Shown: positions 8,765-19,826 of the stretch, piece by piece | How the letters are laid out: each line of letters begins with the position of its first letter | How positions within the stretch are numbered: position 1 is the stretch's first letter | Assembly: GCA_001275005.1 (NCBI GenBank) | Contig: JWZX01003052.1 | Span: forward strand, 1 to 30,674 | From: Chrysochromulina tobinii | Taxonomy: Eukaryota > Haptophyta > Prymnesiales > Chrysochromulinaceae | Direction: 5' to 3' | DNA length: 30,674 nt | Notes under the pieces: model-generated | Databases searched by the model: none | Seen by the model: the letters and a program-made list of their open reading frames with translations, nothing else | What the model was told of the DNA's origin: nothing | Position numbers and translations under genes: made by a program

Positions 8765-10807
8765 ATGACCTTCTCCAGTTCCTTCTCCACGATGTTTGGA
8801 GTAGGTAGCTCTCTACTAGCGCCGCTGCTGCCGACAGAGCACGAGAGCGGCCTCCACGCCATGCTGCTTGGCTTACGGCACGCATCGATGGCCAGTGACC
8901 AGGAATTGCTTGCTCTCGTCGAGAACGCCGTCGAGGCCCTCGCCGACGCCGATCAGGAGGCCGTGCTATCAGCGGCCGCGCGACCGCACAGTGAGGTTCG
9001 TGATGCCTTGCACGCACTCGTGGCGGACAAGCGCATCGCCAATGGCGATCCGGCGGGTGACGAGACTCTGGACTCGACGATGCTAGTGCCGCTGCTGCGG
9101 CGGGCGAGCAGGCTCTCGTGTATGGACGCTGAGCTCGGGGAGCGCCTCCTCAACGCAGTTGGGGTTCTCACAGCGAGCCTTGCGGGCCATGGCGAGCACA
9201 CGTGCCGCATCAGCCTCGGCGGCATGCGCGCGCCGATTGTGCTGCGCCACGTGCCCAGCGGGCCGTCCAATGGCGTGCGCTTCTGGCCAGTCGCCAGGCT
9301 GGGCGTCGGCGTGTGTGCCGTTGGATGGGCCGGCCTGCGCATCATGGGCCGCACCGTGCTTGAGCTTGGATGCGGCACGGCCGCCGTCGGGCTCGCGTGT
9401 GCGGCGCTCGGCGCACGTGAGGTTTGGTGTACAGACGTGGACGCCGATGCTCTGGCGCTCGCCGCGCGGAACGTCGCCACCAATGGGGCAACTGCCGTGC
9501 GTGTGGCCACGCTCGATATGCGGGACGAGACCGACGCAGCGCGGCCGGAGGGCATGCCGCGCTGCTTTGGGCTCGTCGTGGCGGCGATTGTGGACGATGG
9601 TGACGAAATTTCGGCAGCCGCACTGAGGGCGGCGGCACGGTACGTGGACCTGACCGACCCCTTGTCACGCGTTCTCTGCTGCTTCGGGCAGGCGAAGCAC
9701 TCGGGCCAGGCACGGCGCAGCGAGGGAGCTGTGGAGGCCGCCGTCCGCATGGGAGATCTCGTGCTCGACTGCGGACTACGCCTCGTGGCGAGCGAGCGTG
9801 TGTCGACCGACGCGCAGGGCGATGTGATGTCGACTGAGATGCTCCTGCTCCTCCTCGTGCCAGCGTCCCATCGTGAGGATGGGAGAGCTGTCCAACACGA
9901 GGAAGAGATGCCTGATTTGGAAGAGGAGGGCATCCCGTATGAAGTCGATGCCTCCTCGGCAACTGTGGACTGGGTCGCAGCCGCCGCTCGCTCGCTTGTC
10001 GACAACGGTGCATGCGTGCTGCGACGCCCCGTGCTCATGCCGGCCGATCTCGTTGAGCTGTGTCGCGCAGATGCTCGCCCTCGTCTGGATCGTTTGCTAA
10101 GGATGGCCGCGGAGGCGAGTGCGGCGTTCACGAAGTGGTCGAAAGAGTCGGCGCCCGAGGCACTCAGATTTCGCGAGCTCTACTCCCGCGCGCCGTGGGA
10201 GTGCCGCTTCGACGTGACGGTGCCGCACCGTCACGACTCCGCGACGACGGACGGCATCGCAGCGGCCGAGGACGTCGCAGCGTCGGGCGGCATAGACCAG
10301 GCGTCGTCCACAGCGCCGTGGCGGGCGCTGCTGGAAGCCCTGGATCCGATCGTGCGGCCGGTACTAAAAGCGAGCGCTCTCCTTGGCAGCGACGATGAGA
10401 TTGAGATCGATCACGTGGGCTTCGTGCTGAGCGAGCCGGGAGCGCCCGCTCAGATGTGGCATCCAGATTGTGAGTCGCGCATTGGGCTGGTCAACGCCTT
10501 CGTGCCTCTGGTGCCCTTGACAGACGCCAATGGTCCGACGGCGCTCGCCCTCTGCTCACACCGGCCGCCGCTCCCGTGCTGCCCGCGCGTCGTGCGACCC
10601 CTTCTTGCTGCGGGGGAGGTGCTCCTCTTTGACTGGCGCACGTGGCACCGTGGGTGCTCGAACAGCTCGCTTGCGGACCGGCCGGTGGCATACGTGACAT
10701 ACGTGCGGCGTGGCGTCGAGGGCGCCTCTTATAAGCGATCGCTACCCTCGCTCGAGGATCGTGCACGGCACTCCGCGCAGCACCCGGGCGCGTCTGCTAG
10801 AGGCTGA
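8765..10807 (+). CDS. Methyltransferase (METTL21-like) fused to 2OG-Fe(II) dioxygenase
   Basis: A single 680-residue frame with two enzyme domains. Residues about 1-130 are helical and unassigned. Residues about 140-370 form a class I SAM methyltransferase of the METTL21/Methyltransf_16 type: motif I is VLELGCGTAAVGLA (about 198-211), then VWCTDVDADAL where an acidic residue should bind the SAM ribose. Residues about 395-665 resemble phytanoyl-CoA-dioxygenase-like 2-oxoglutarate oxygenases: iron ligands H566 and D568 in MWHPD, H628 in TWHRG, and an Arg near 640 (DRPVAY) placed to bind 2-oxoglutarate. All key residues are present, so both domains may be active. Methylation of a protein residue and hydroxylation of the same or a related substrate is inference. 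The last residues and stop lie in a 106-bp tandem duplication. Confidence 0.75.
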   Translation: MTFSSSFSTMFGVGSSLLAPLLPTEHESGLHAMLLGLRHASMASDQELLALVENAVEALADADQEAVLSAAARPHSEVRDALHALVADKRIANGDPAGDETLDSTMLVPLLRRASRLSCMDAELGERLLNAVGVLTASLAGHGEHTCRISLGGMRAPIVLRHVPSGPSNGVRFWPVARLGVGVCAVGWAGLRIMGRTVLELGCGTAAVGLACAALGAREVWCTDVDADALALAARNVATNGATAVRVATLDMRDETDAARPEGMPRCFGLVVAAIVDDGDEISAAALRAAARYVDLTDPLSRVLCCFGQAKHSGQARRSEGAVEAAVRMGDLVLDCGLRLVASERVSTDAQGDVMSTEMLLLLLVPASHREDGRAVQHEEEMPDLEEEGIPYEVDASSATVDWVAAAARSLVDNGACVLRRPVLMPADLVELCRADARPRLDRLLRMAAEASAAFTKWSKESAPEALRFRELYSRAPWECRFDVTVPHRHDSATTDGIAAAEDVAASGGIDQASSTAPWRALLEALDPIVRPVLKASALLGSDDEIEIDHVGFVLSEPGAPAQMWHPDCESRIGLVNAFVPLVPLTDANGPTALALCSHRPPLPCCPRVVRPLLAAGEVLLFDWRTWHRGCSNSSLADRPVAYVTYVRRGVEGASYKRSLPSLEDRARHSAQHPGASARG

Positions 10808-10945
10808 TAAATTTCGCATGCCTTCATTCACACCCCACAAGCGATCGCTACCCTCGCTCGAGGATCGTGCACGGCACTCCGCGCAGCACCCGGGCGCGTC
10901 TGCTAGAGGCTGATAAATTTCACATGCCTTCATTCACACCCCACA
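10734..10945 (+). repeat. 106-bp tandem duplication across a stop codon
   Basis: Two head-to-tail copies, 10734-10839 and 10840-10945, differ at one base (G10816 versus A10922). Copy 1 holds the last codons, stop TGA and start of the 3' UTR of the methyltransferase-dioxygenase gene. Copy 2 fills most of the 177-bp gap to the next gene. Near identity means the duplication is recent, or is kept uniform. Confidence 0.95.
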
Positions 10946-10984
10946 GTTTTCACACCAGTCCACACTTTCAACGCCTCGAAAAGA

Positions 10985-13016
10985 ATGGTCTTCCCGTGGC
11001 ACCAGATCCAAAACTTGAGCCGCGATTGCTCCGCGTTTGTGACCCCGACAATAGACCGCCTCGCTGCGAGCCTTGCCAGGCCTGTTGCCGCCAGTGATGA
11101 TGCCAGCTGCTTCAAACACAGCTCCAAGAAGGACGCATCCAAGGTGCTCGGATCCAAGAAGCTCGAAGCTAATAAGCTCGCGCCAAAGGTACAGCAGAAG
11201 AGGCGCGTCGTCGACCTCAAGTCGCTAAACCCATCGCTGTCAGTGATCGGCGCCGAGACCATCTCGGCGTTGATGCCGCGTTTTCTGCCCAAGGCTGGCC
11301 TCGCGTGCGAGCGCATGCAGCACCTCGGCATGACTCCGGAGATGATTCGGATGGTCCTGCGCGCGGTGTGGTCGTTTCCCCCCGATGGCGAGGAGAAGCA
11401 GTCCGAGGAGGCGCTTCGCGAGATCTTTAGCATGCTCGATACGTCGGGGGACGGCGTTCTCGACATGGATGAGTTCCTCGCCATGCTACAGATTATCGGC
11501 GAGACGTTGCCGGCCGCGGTGCTTCCGCGGCTATTCGCGCTGGTTGACAACGACCGCGGCGGGACGGTGGATGGCGCCGAGTTTGTCCAGTTCGTGCGAC
11601 GCGCCAACCCCTATGACGAGGGGTCGCCTGAAGGCTGGATGGCCTTTTTGCCAGAGTCCGCCGCCCATTTTGAGGAGATGGTGCTGCTGCACGTGAGCGA
11701 GGGCCGCTCGGTGGGCGAACGTGGGCGCTCGAGCGGTGGAAAAGCGTGGCGCGTCATCGGTCTGGACGAGCTGGAGCACGTGACGCGCTCGGCGGCCGAG
11801 CCGTGGTCGACCTCCATCGTGCTGCCGCGCACGGACGTCGAGAATGCCGAGGCGGTCATCCGCGGCTTGCGAGCCCTCAAGTTTCGTGATGATGAGATCC
11901 ATACTGTGGTGCGCACGCTCTTCGTCTCGCATACGGACGCCGACTACGCAAAGCTCTTCCGGATCTTTGACCGAGACAACGACGGCGGCATCGACCCTTA
12001 CGAGTTCCGCGAGATCTGCTCCCTCTTTGGCGACCATGCGACCGAGGCCGAGGCCCGCGAGCTCTTCGTGGGAGCGGACGAGGACAACGACGGCACGTTG
12101 AACGTGGCCGAGTTCACGCAGCTGATCAAGCGGATCACGCCCAAGGCCCAGGTTCGTTGATTGCCACTGATGACCTGCCTTGCATGCAAGCGTTCACCAC
12201 ATCGACCCGCTCCCGCCCATCGAGCAGGATATCTCCGACTTGCAGGCGCAGAAGCTCGCAGTCGCTACGGAACAGCTCCGAGAGCGCATCGCGAGCCTCA
12301 ACGCTCAAAAAGCGCCCGACCCGAGCAGCGCCGATGCAATGATGCAGCTGCTCATCATGGGCTCGTCGAAGAGCGGCAAGACGTACGTGCTGAACCAGGT
12401 GCTCGAGGACAAGCTACCCAAGGGATGCACAGTCTCGGTCGGTGTGGGGGGCATCGTGCTGCGCCTGGGCCAGTTCTCCGTCGCCGTGCAGGTCATCGAC
12501 ATCCCCGGCGATCCACGCTATGCGCCGCTCGGCACCCTCTTCTACGCAGCTACTCCGTATGTGATCCTCATGTTCGACGCCACGTCGTTCGAGAGCTTCG
12601 AAGCGCTCCAACCGTTGCTCGATGCCTTCCGGCGCGCCAATCCCGCTTGCGACCCGGCACAGCATGCATGCGTCGTGGCGAACGAGGCGCGCGTCGGCAT
12701 GAAGCACGCCGTCACTCCCGGACTCGCGCTCCAGTGGTGCGAGCAAAACGGCGACATACCGTTCTTCAACATCGACCCCCAGGCGCCGCAGGGGATCCTC
12801 GAGGCCCTCCGCTGCCTCGCCGACCACGCCCTCACGCAGCAGGGCGTCGCGGCGTCAGGGCGCCACGGCGGCGACTCGCTTTGGGGCACGCAGAGCTTCG
12901 GGGGGCGCGTGCTCAAGGGGCAAGCAAGGAGACATCCGCTCAGCCGCCAAGCTAGTTTACAAATCCCTCATCCGCTGAGCCGCCAAGCTAGTTTGGGATT
13001 GGGGGCGCTAAACTAA
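10985..13016 (+). CDS. EF-hand plus Rab-like GTPase fusion, two exons
   Basis: The first exon (10985-12151) encodes four canonical EF-hand loops at about residues 152 (DTSGDGVLDMDE), 188 (DNDRGGTVDGAE), 329 (DRDNDGGIDPYE) and 365 (DEDNDGTLNVAE), in two pairs. A predicted phase-0 intron, 12152-12227, joins it to 12228-13016: a short helical linker (DISDLQAQKLAVATEQLRERIAS), then a P-loop GSSKSGKT (about 434), a DxxG-like IDIPGDPRY and an FDATSFESFEAL segment as in Rab GTPases. The NKxD position reads NEAR, so guanine specificity may be weakened. EF-hand, coil, GTPase is the order in the large Rab proteins RASEF and CRACR2A, which link calcium to vesicle traffic. Without the intron the two frames would be separate genes only 19 bp apart, which is less likely. 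The C-terminus carries a 12-residue repeat (HPLSRQASL twice). Confidence 0.68.
12152..12227 (+). other. Predicted 76-nt intron joining EF-hand and GTPase exons
   Basis: Donor CAG|GTTCGT, acceptor CCCATCGAGCAG after a C-rich stretch, phase 0 on both sides. A CACTGATG segment could hold the branch point. The preceding GAG at 12224 is an alternative acceptor that adds one codon. The intron contains the stop codon that otherwise ends the EF-hand frame. Confidence 0.6.
12933..12994 (+). repeat. 26-bp direct repeat, offset 36, at the GTPase C-terminus
   Basis: CATCCGCT[C/G]AGCCGCCAAG begins each copy (12933-12958 and 12969-12994) with one mismatch over 26 bp. The 36-nt offset keeps the frame and gives HPLSRQASL twice, each with an R-x-x-S site typical of basophilic kinases. 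Confidence 0.85.
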
Positions 13017-13372
13017 GAGTACGTAACCTCGAAAGGATATAATACGACGGCGAGTCGGGGTGCGACCCTAAAATGTATCAAACATATCCGGATAGTAACG
13101 GCTAACGCCATCGAGCGATCTAGGCTAAACGAAAGGGCGAACATCGACGCCTCCATCAAGCAAAACTCTCGACGGGGGTCCTTAAACTCGACTGTGCTCT
13201 TAAACTAATTAACTTACCCTAAGTAACAAGATCATCTGCAAAAATGCGGGCTGTGTCTGTACAAAAACGCACAGTTCACATCCGGCGCACAACAATATAA
13301 TTACATCCATCATTGACGAAGGACGACCCTCACGAGACCCGAATACGGATTCCGATCCCGTGCGAACACAAC
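13017..13372. other. Intergenic, relatively AT-rich
   Basis: This stretch runs from the GTPase stop to the GPI start on the same strand. It is clearly less GC-rich than the genes (ATAATACG, TTAAACTAATTAACTTA, CAATATAATTAC segments) and has no open frame of note. It should hold the 3' UTR of the upstream gene and the promoter and 5' UTR of GPI. Confidence 0.5.
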
Positions 13373-15153
<1,781 letters not shown>

Positions 15154-15470
15154 GCGCCTGCATGCAAAATGGTTGCCTCGAGGTCTCTCGAGGGGTACAG
15201 GGGGGTATGGTTAGCCCCGCGGGGCTGTCGATATTTGTGGACACGGGACGAGCGGACGTGGGACGACGGATGAGGAGCACACCGACATGGCGGCTGGGCG
15301 ATGGCGGCATCGATAGCGTAGTAGTACTGCATGACGCTGTTGAGGCTGCTCGCGGAATGTTGCAGCCGACTGTAGTTTCGTTAAAATTGCGAAGAGAAAA
15401 CGGTTGGAAACGTGCTACATTGACGAAGCCGTCGGAGTTGCCGATCCATCAGGTCGTATTGCGCCACATC
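15154..15470. other. Intergenic with two perfect palindromes
   Basis: This stretch lies between GPI and the Ntn hydrolase on the same strand. CCTCGAG-GTCT-CTCGAGG (15176-15193) forms a 7-bp stem with a 4-nt loop, and AGCCCCGCGGGGCT (15213-15226) is a perfect 14-bp palindrome. Both would lie in the GPI 3' UTR or the next promoter. An open frame crosses the region in the hydrolase frame, but nothing in it looks like protein before ATG 15471. Confidence 0.5.
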
Positions 15471-16808
15471 ATGCTTCTTGGCACGCTCCTCGTGGTTGGC
15501 GCCTCCGCTGCAACTCCTATCATCGACACTGCACCGTACACGACGTTGACGAAGACCTGCCCGAATGGCAAGCTGTACCATGTTGCAGCTCCCAACTCTG
15601 CGCCGCTGGACGTCGTACACGTCTTCGGCAGTGCCTATGATAGGGGTGTGGCCCAGGGATGTTTGATGAGCTTGACCATCTTGGACTTCATCGACAATTA
15701 CCTGCCAGCGTATTACCGTTCGGAGGTGTACTCGATTCCTGTCAGCACGTTGCCTCAGTGGCTCCAGGATGTCATCGTGCCTCTGCTGCCCTATGCAGCA
15801 GACAAGGCGCCGGAGGTCTTCGACCTGGCGCTCAGTTATGTCGAGGAGACGCAGCGGCCATTCAACGAGGCCGGCGCGAATAAGCTGTACGACGAGATGA
15901 ATGGTATCGCCGAGGGTACGTGCGCTCAGGCGGTTGCCCACGGCAGGCGGTGCAACGCCACCGAATTGGCTTACACGATCAAGAAGACGAACATGCTGCC
16001 CGACCTGATCCGCATGCAATGCTCCATGCTGGGGGCGTGGGGTGGCGCGAGCGCCGGCGGTTCGCTCGTGCAGCTCCGTTCACTCGACGCCGGTTCGCTC
16101 GGGGTCAACCACAGCTACTTGGTGGTTCAGCATCCCGAAGGTGATTCGAGACCGTTTGCGTCGCTCTCCTTCCCTGGGTTTGTGGGGGTGGTCACCGGCT
16201 TCAGCTCGGCGGTCGCGCTCTCGGAGAAAGTGAACGACGTTGCGGGCGGCCCGAAGCCGGCAGGCTCGTACGAGGGGCGCTCCACCTCGTTTGTGATCCG
16301 TGACATGGTCGAGCTCAGCGCTACCAAGGAGGCGGCACACGCCATCGCGCTCGGTGCATCGCGCACTTGGGGTGTGTGGCTCGGCGTGGGCGACTTCGCG
16401 TCCCAGCGCATGCTCGTGATCGAGTACTCGCAGGCCGCTGCGCCAGCCACCGACGAGCACAGCACGCCCAAGCTGACCGGGCAGCCGATGATCGATTCCG
16501 TGGTGTACGTCGACAAACACCCGCAGCCGTCCACGGGTGACCTTTCGATGCCTACTGCGCTGCAGGCCCTCCGAGCCACCCCCGGGAGCATCGACTCGGC
16601 GGCGGTGGCTGCCCTCGGCGATCAGACTCACTCTGGCGACGTGCACATTGCCGTGTATGACTTCAACCCAGACGCGCCGAGGGTGCTCCTCGCCCTCGGC
16701 ACCGTCGACGTCAACGGCACGTACGGTGGCCCCGGCGGGCGGTATGCGTGGGCGGCGCCATACCTACGCTTCGACCAGAAGGCGCTCTGGGCCGAGCCCA
16801 AGCCGTGA
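15471..16808 (+). CDS. Secreted Ntn hydrolase (C45/acid-ceramidase-like)
   Basis: A 445-residue protein starting with a signal peptide (MLLGTLLVVGASAATP), chosen as start because upstream in-frame sequence is not protein-like. Residues about 40-180 are a helical prodomain (AYDRGVAQG, LDFIDNYLPAYY). Then MQCSMLGAWGGASAGGSLVQLRSLD puts Cys184 where C45-type and acid-ceramidase-like N-terminal-nucleophile hydrolases cut themselves and expose the catalytic Cys. GFVGVVTGFSSAVALSEK and an Asn-rich beta core follow, as in that superfamily, whose members hydrolyse amide bonds in acyl-amides, ceramides or penicillin-type substrates. Secretion or lysosomal/vacuolar location is inferred from the leader; the substrate cannot be told. 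Confidence 0.7.
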   Translation: MLLGTLLVVGASAATPIIDTAPYTTLTKTCPNGKLYHVAAPNSAPLDVVHVFGSAYDRGVAQGCLMSLTILDFIDNYLPAYYRSEVYSIPVSTLPQWLQDVIVPLLPYAADKAPEVFDLALSYVEETQRPFNEAGANKLYDEMNGIAEGTCAQAVAHGRRCNATELAYTIKKTNMLPDLIRMQCSMLGAWGGASAGGSLVQLRSLDAGSLGVNHSYLVVQHPEGDSRPFASLSFPGFVGVVTGFSSAVALSEKVNDVAGGPKPAGSYEGRSTSFVIRDMVELSATKEAAHAIALGASRTWGVWLGVGDFASQRMLVIEYSQAAAPATDEHSTPKLTGQPMIDSVVYVDKHPQPSTGDLSMPTALQALRATPGSIDSAAVAALGDQTHSGDVHIAVYDFNPDAPRVLLALGTVDVNGTYGGPGGRYAWAAPYLRFDQKALWAEPKP

Positions 16809-17328
16809 GAAGCGCGCGGACTGCGGACTTGCGCGCGGGCCCTTGGGGCAGGTGACTCGTTTTGCTGCGGTGACGCTCAACGGCGCTTCGGCGAGGAGGT
16901 GGCGGGGGATTATGTGATATGTGGCCGGGGCTGCTGGCTCGCGCTCTCGAGCGGGGTCGGGCCCGCGCGGGGTTTATTAATATGTCGATGATAATCGTGT
17001 CATAGAAAGAAACTCGAACAGCCCGATGTGCGCTCCTCCGTCGTCTCGCTGCTCGTTGACCCTGCAGTGTCGTGTGCTCAACCTCGAACCTGTCAACGCT
17101 TTACCTCGCCTGACCTGCCTCAAACAACGAGCCGGCCCGGGTGTCCCGCGGAAAAGTGGTTCGCCTCTCCCTCTACACGTGCTACCGGTAACGGCCCTGT
17201 GTAGCAGCAGGTCACGACCCGGCCATCCAAAACTTCCAAGCGCTGTCGAGCGCGTTGAAGTTGTCGAGCGCGTTGAGATGGTCGGCAAACTCCGGATTTT
17301 CGACGACGTCGCTCTCCCGTCCGACCCG

Positions 17329-18118
17329 ATGAGCAAGCAGGACGCGGCGACCGTCTTCGTGCGCAACCTGCCCTACGACGCGACAAACGAGGCGCTCGAG
17401 ACACATTTCAGCGAGGTCGGCCCAGTGCGCCGCGCCTTCATCGTATGCGACAAGGCGACTAAGGTGAGCCGCGGCTTTGGCTTCGTGAGCTTTGTGCTCG
17501 CTGACGTTGCGCAACGCGCAGTCGCGAGCCTCAACGGCAAGGAGTTTAAGGGTCGTCGCCTGTCCATCGACGGGGCCAAGCCTGGTGTCGAGGTCGCCGC
17601 GCTCGGGCTGCACAAGGTCAAGAAGCGGCCCGCTGACGCCGCCGCAAGTGCGACGGCGGCAGAAGGAGGTGGAGCAGCTGGTGCAGCGCCCTCTTCCTAT
17701 GCGCACGGAAGCAGCGGCGCTGCACGCAAGAAGACGGCTGATGAGACCGGCAAGGCGCTGCGTCTCATTGTGCGTAACTTGTCCTTCCGATGTGACGAAG
17801 CGGCGCTGCGCAACGCATTTGAGCCTCACGGTACCGTGGCTGAGGTGCACGTGCCTATGAAGGCGGATGGCAAGCACTCCGGTTTCGGCTTCGTGCAGAT
17901 GAGCAGCCAGGCCGAGTGCGACGCTGCCGTTGCCGCGCTCAACGAGACTAAGATCGTCGGCCGGGTAGTGGCGGTCGACTTTTCGTTGCCAAAGGCGCGC
18001 TACGAGAAGCAGCAGAGCGCCGCACCGAGCGCCGCTCCAGCTGCCAGCACGACGGTGCCCGGCGTTTCAGACGACGGCGGCGACGACGACGACGACGATG
18101 AGGAGGAGGACGAGGACA

Positions 18119-18158
<40 letters not shown>

Positions 18159-18197
18159 GCCGGAGGGCGAAGAAGCCACGGTGCAGGCCGCTGACGC

Positions 18198-18266
<69 letters not shown>

Positions 18267-19826
18267 TGTGGAGGCAGCGCAAGCGACCGGAGGGAGCTCC
18301 GGAGGCGAGGCTCCCAGCACGGCGCCAGCGGCGGGAGAGACCGAAGAGGAACGTCTCACGTGTACTCTGTTCATTCGCGACTTGCCCGTGCAGGCCACTG
18401 AGGTGCAGATCCGTTCGCTGCTCGAGCGCTACGGCCCCCTGCGCTACGTGACGGTCGTGCGCGACCCGGCGACCAAACTCTCTCGTGGCACGGCCTTTGC
18501 ATGCTTCACCGATCCGAGGGCGGTGCTCGAGGCCCTCCTCTCCGAGCAGAGCCGTAGGCCCTGGCTCCTGGGCCAGCAGGTGCAGCTGGTAGCGGCCACC
18601 AACAAGGCCTCAGCGACCCAGGCCGCCGACGAGCGGCGCGCCGCCGCGAGCGTCCATAAGAAGGAGGGCTCGAAGCGCCACCTCGAGCTCGCACGGCTGG
18701 GACTGGTGCAGCCCGATGAGGAAGGCGCCAAGGACCTGACGCCCGCCGAGAGGCTCAAGCGTGAGCAGGCGTGGGCGGAGAAGAAGGAGAAGCTGAGCAA
18801 CCCCAATTTTGTCGTCTCCGAGTTCCGGCTCTCGGTGCGCAACCTGCCGACGACGGTGGACGAGGCGCAACTGCGCAAGCTCGCGTACGAAGGCGCCTTG
18901 GCCGCGCCGCAGTCGGCGGGAAGGCCGGTGATCAAGCAGGTCAAGATCCTTCGCGATGAGGGTCGGCTGGATCGCCATGGGATGCCTCGTTCTAGGGGCT
19001 TTGGGTTCGTTCACTTCGAGAGCCACGCGCATGCGCTCGCCGCGCTGCACGCGCTCAGCGACAACCCCAACGTGCTGCCAGAGCGTCGGAGGATGCTTGT
19101 CGAGTTTGCCGTGGACAACGTGCAGAAGCTCAAGGTGCACTCGACTCGCGAGCTGCTCGGGGCAGGCAAGCTGCCGCGGCGCGCTGCCAAGGAGGGCGAT
19201 CGGAGGCAGGAAGGCGACGGCAAGGGCGACGGCAAGGGCGGCGGCAAAGGTGAAGGCAAGGGCGGCGGCACGGGTGGCGGCGGTGCGGGCAAGGGCGCCG
19301 GCGCCGGCAAGGGCGGCGCCGGCAAGGGCGGCAGCGGCAAGGGCGGCAGCGGCAAGAGGAGTCCGGCCGGCGCTGAGGCCGAGGCGAGTAGCGAGGGCGG
19401 CGACGCGGCGGCGAGCGCGATGGCATTCGGCAAGCTGCCCCGAGGTGCGAGGCAGCGCCAGCGCGCGGCCAGCGAGGGCATCCACCTGCCCACGGCTGCC
19501 TTCAGCGCACCGGAGCAGCAAGCACGTATCGCTGCCCCGACGAGCCACCGACGCCCTCTGTGGCCCTCTGCAGATGGTACCACTGCGGAGCCTGCGCGTG
19601 ACGAGCGCCGTGGCGAGCGCAAGCGCCCCCGCGGAGAGTTCGACGATATCCTGACGCAGCAGACGTGAGCGCTGGCGGCAAGGGCGGTGGCAAGAGGCGG
19701 CGTGGTGGCGCACAGCAGCAGGATGAGGCGCGATTCGAATCCCTCGTCTCCGAGTACAAGCGCAAGCTCTCTGGCGGCAGCACCTCTGGCACCAGCTTCG
19801 CCGCGCACGTGAAGGATTGGCTTTAG
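17329..19826 (+). CDS. RBM28/Nop4-like nucleolar protein with four RRMs
   Basis: A large-subunit ribosome biogenesis factor of the RBM28 (yeast Nop4) type. I start at ATG 17329, where the RRM1 strand follows at once; the frame is open to ATG 17026, but the extra residues are not conserved-looking. RRM1 (ATVFVRNLPY, RGFGFVSF) lies at about 6-80, RRM2 (LRLIVRNLSF, SGFGFVQM) at 145-220, an Asp/Glu run at 247-314, RRM3 (CTLFIRDLPV, RGTAFACF) at 343-420 and RRM4 (FRLSVRNLPT, RGFGFVHF) at 499-590, followed by a Gly/Lys-rich tail. This frame stops at 19668. The family's C-terminal motif (ARFESLVSEYKRKL, then VKDWL and stop at 19826) continues in a frame one base off. A short intron (for example 19577-19659 or 19598-19659, both of correct phase) or an indel must link them. 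Confidence 0.88.
18106..18268 (+). repeat. (GAC)n and (GAGGAC)n coding microsatellite
   Basis: A GAGGAC hexamer run at about 18106-18153 and an almost pure GAC run at 18199-18268 encode the acidic Asp/Glu tract between RRM2 and RRM3. Nearly identical codons point to replication slippage rather than selection for exact length. Confidence 0.9.
19215..19356 (+). repeat. GGCAAGGGC-type repeat encoding a Gly/Lys tail
   Basis: Imperfect 9- to 12-bp units built on GGCAAGGGC encode a GKG/GKGG run. Such Lys/Gly tails are common in nucleolar RNA-binding proteins and may aid nucleolar retention. Confidence 0.8.

Noticed and set aside
12161-12955. 264-residue plus-strand frame beside the GTPase
   Set aside because: It is the GTPase sequence read one base off and is Arg/His/Pro-rich. 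The P-loop frame is the real one.
18199-18268. CRISPR-like or functional array in the GAC run
   Set aside because: It is a simple trinucleotide microsatellite within a coding region, without spacers.
19728-19742. tRNA T-loop-like GATTCGAATCC
   Set aside because: It lies in the RBM28-like C-terminal coding motif and no cloverleaf can be formed around it.
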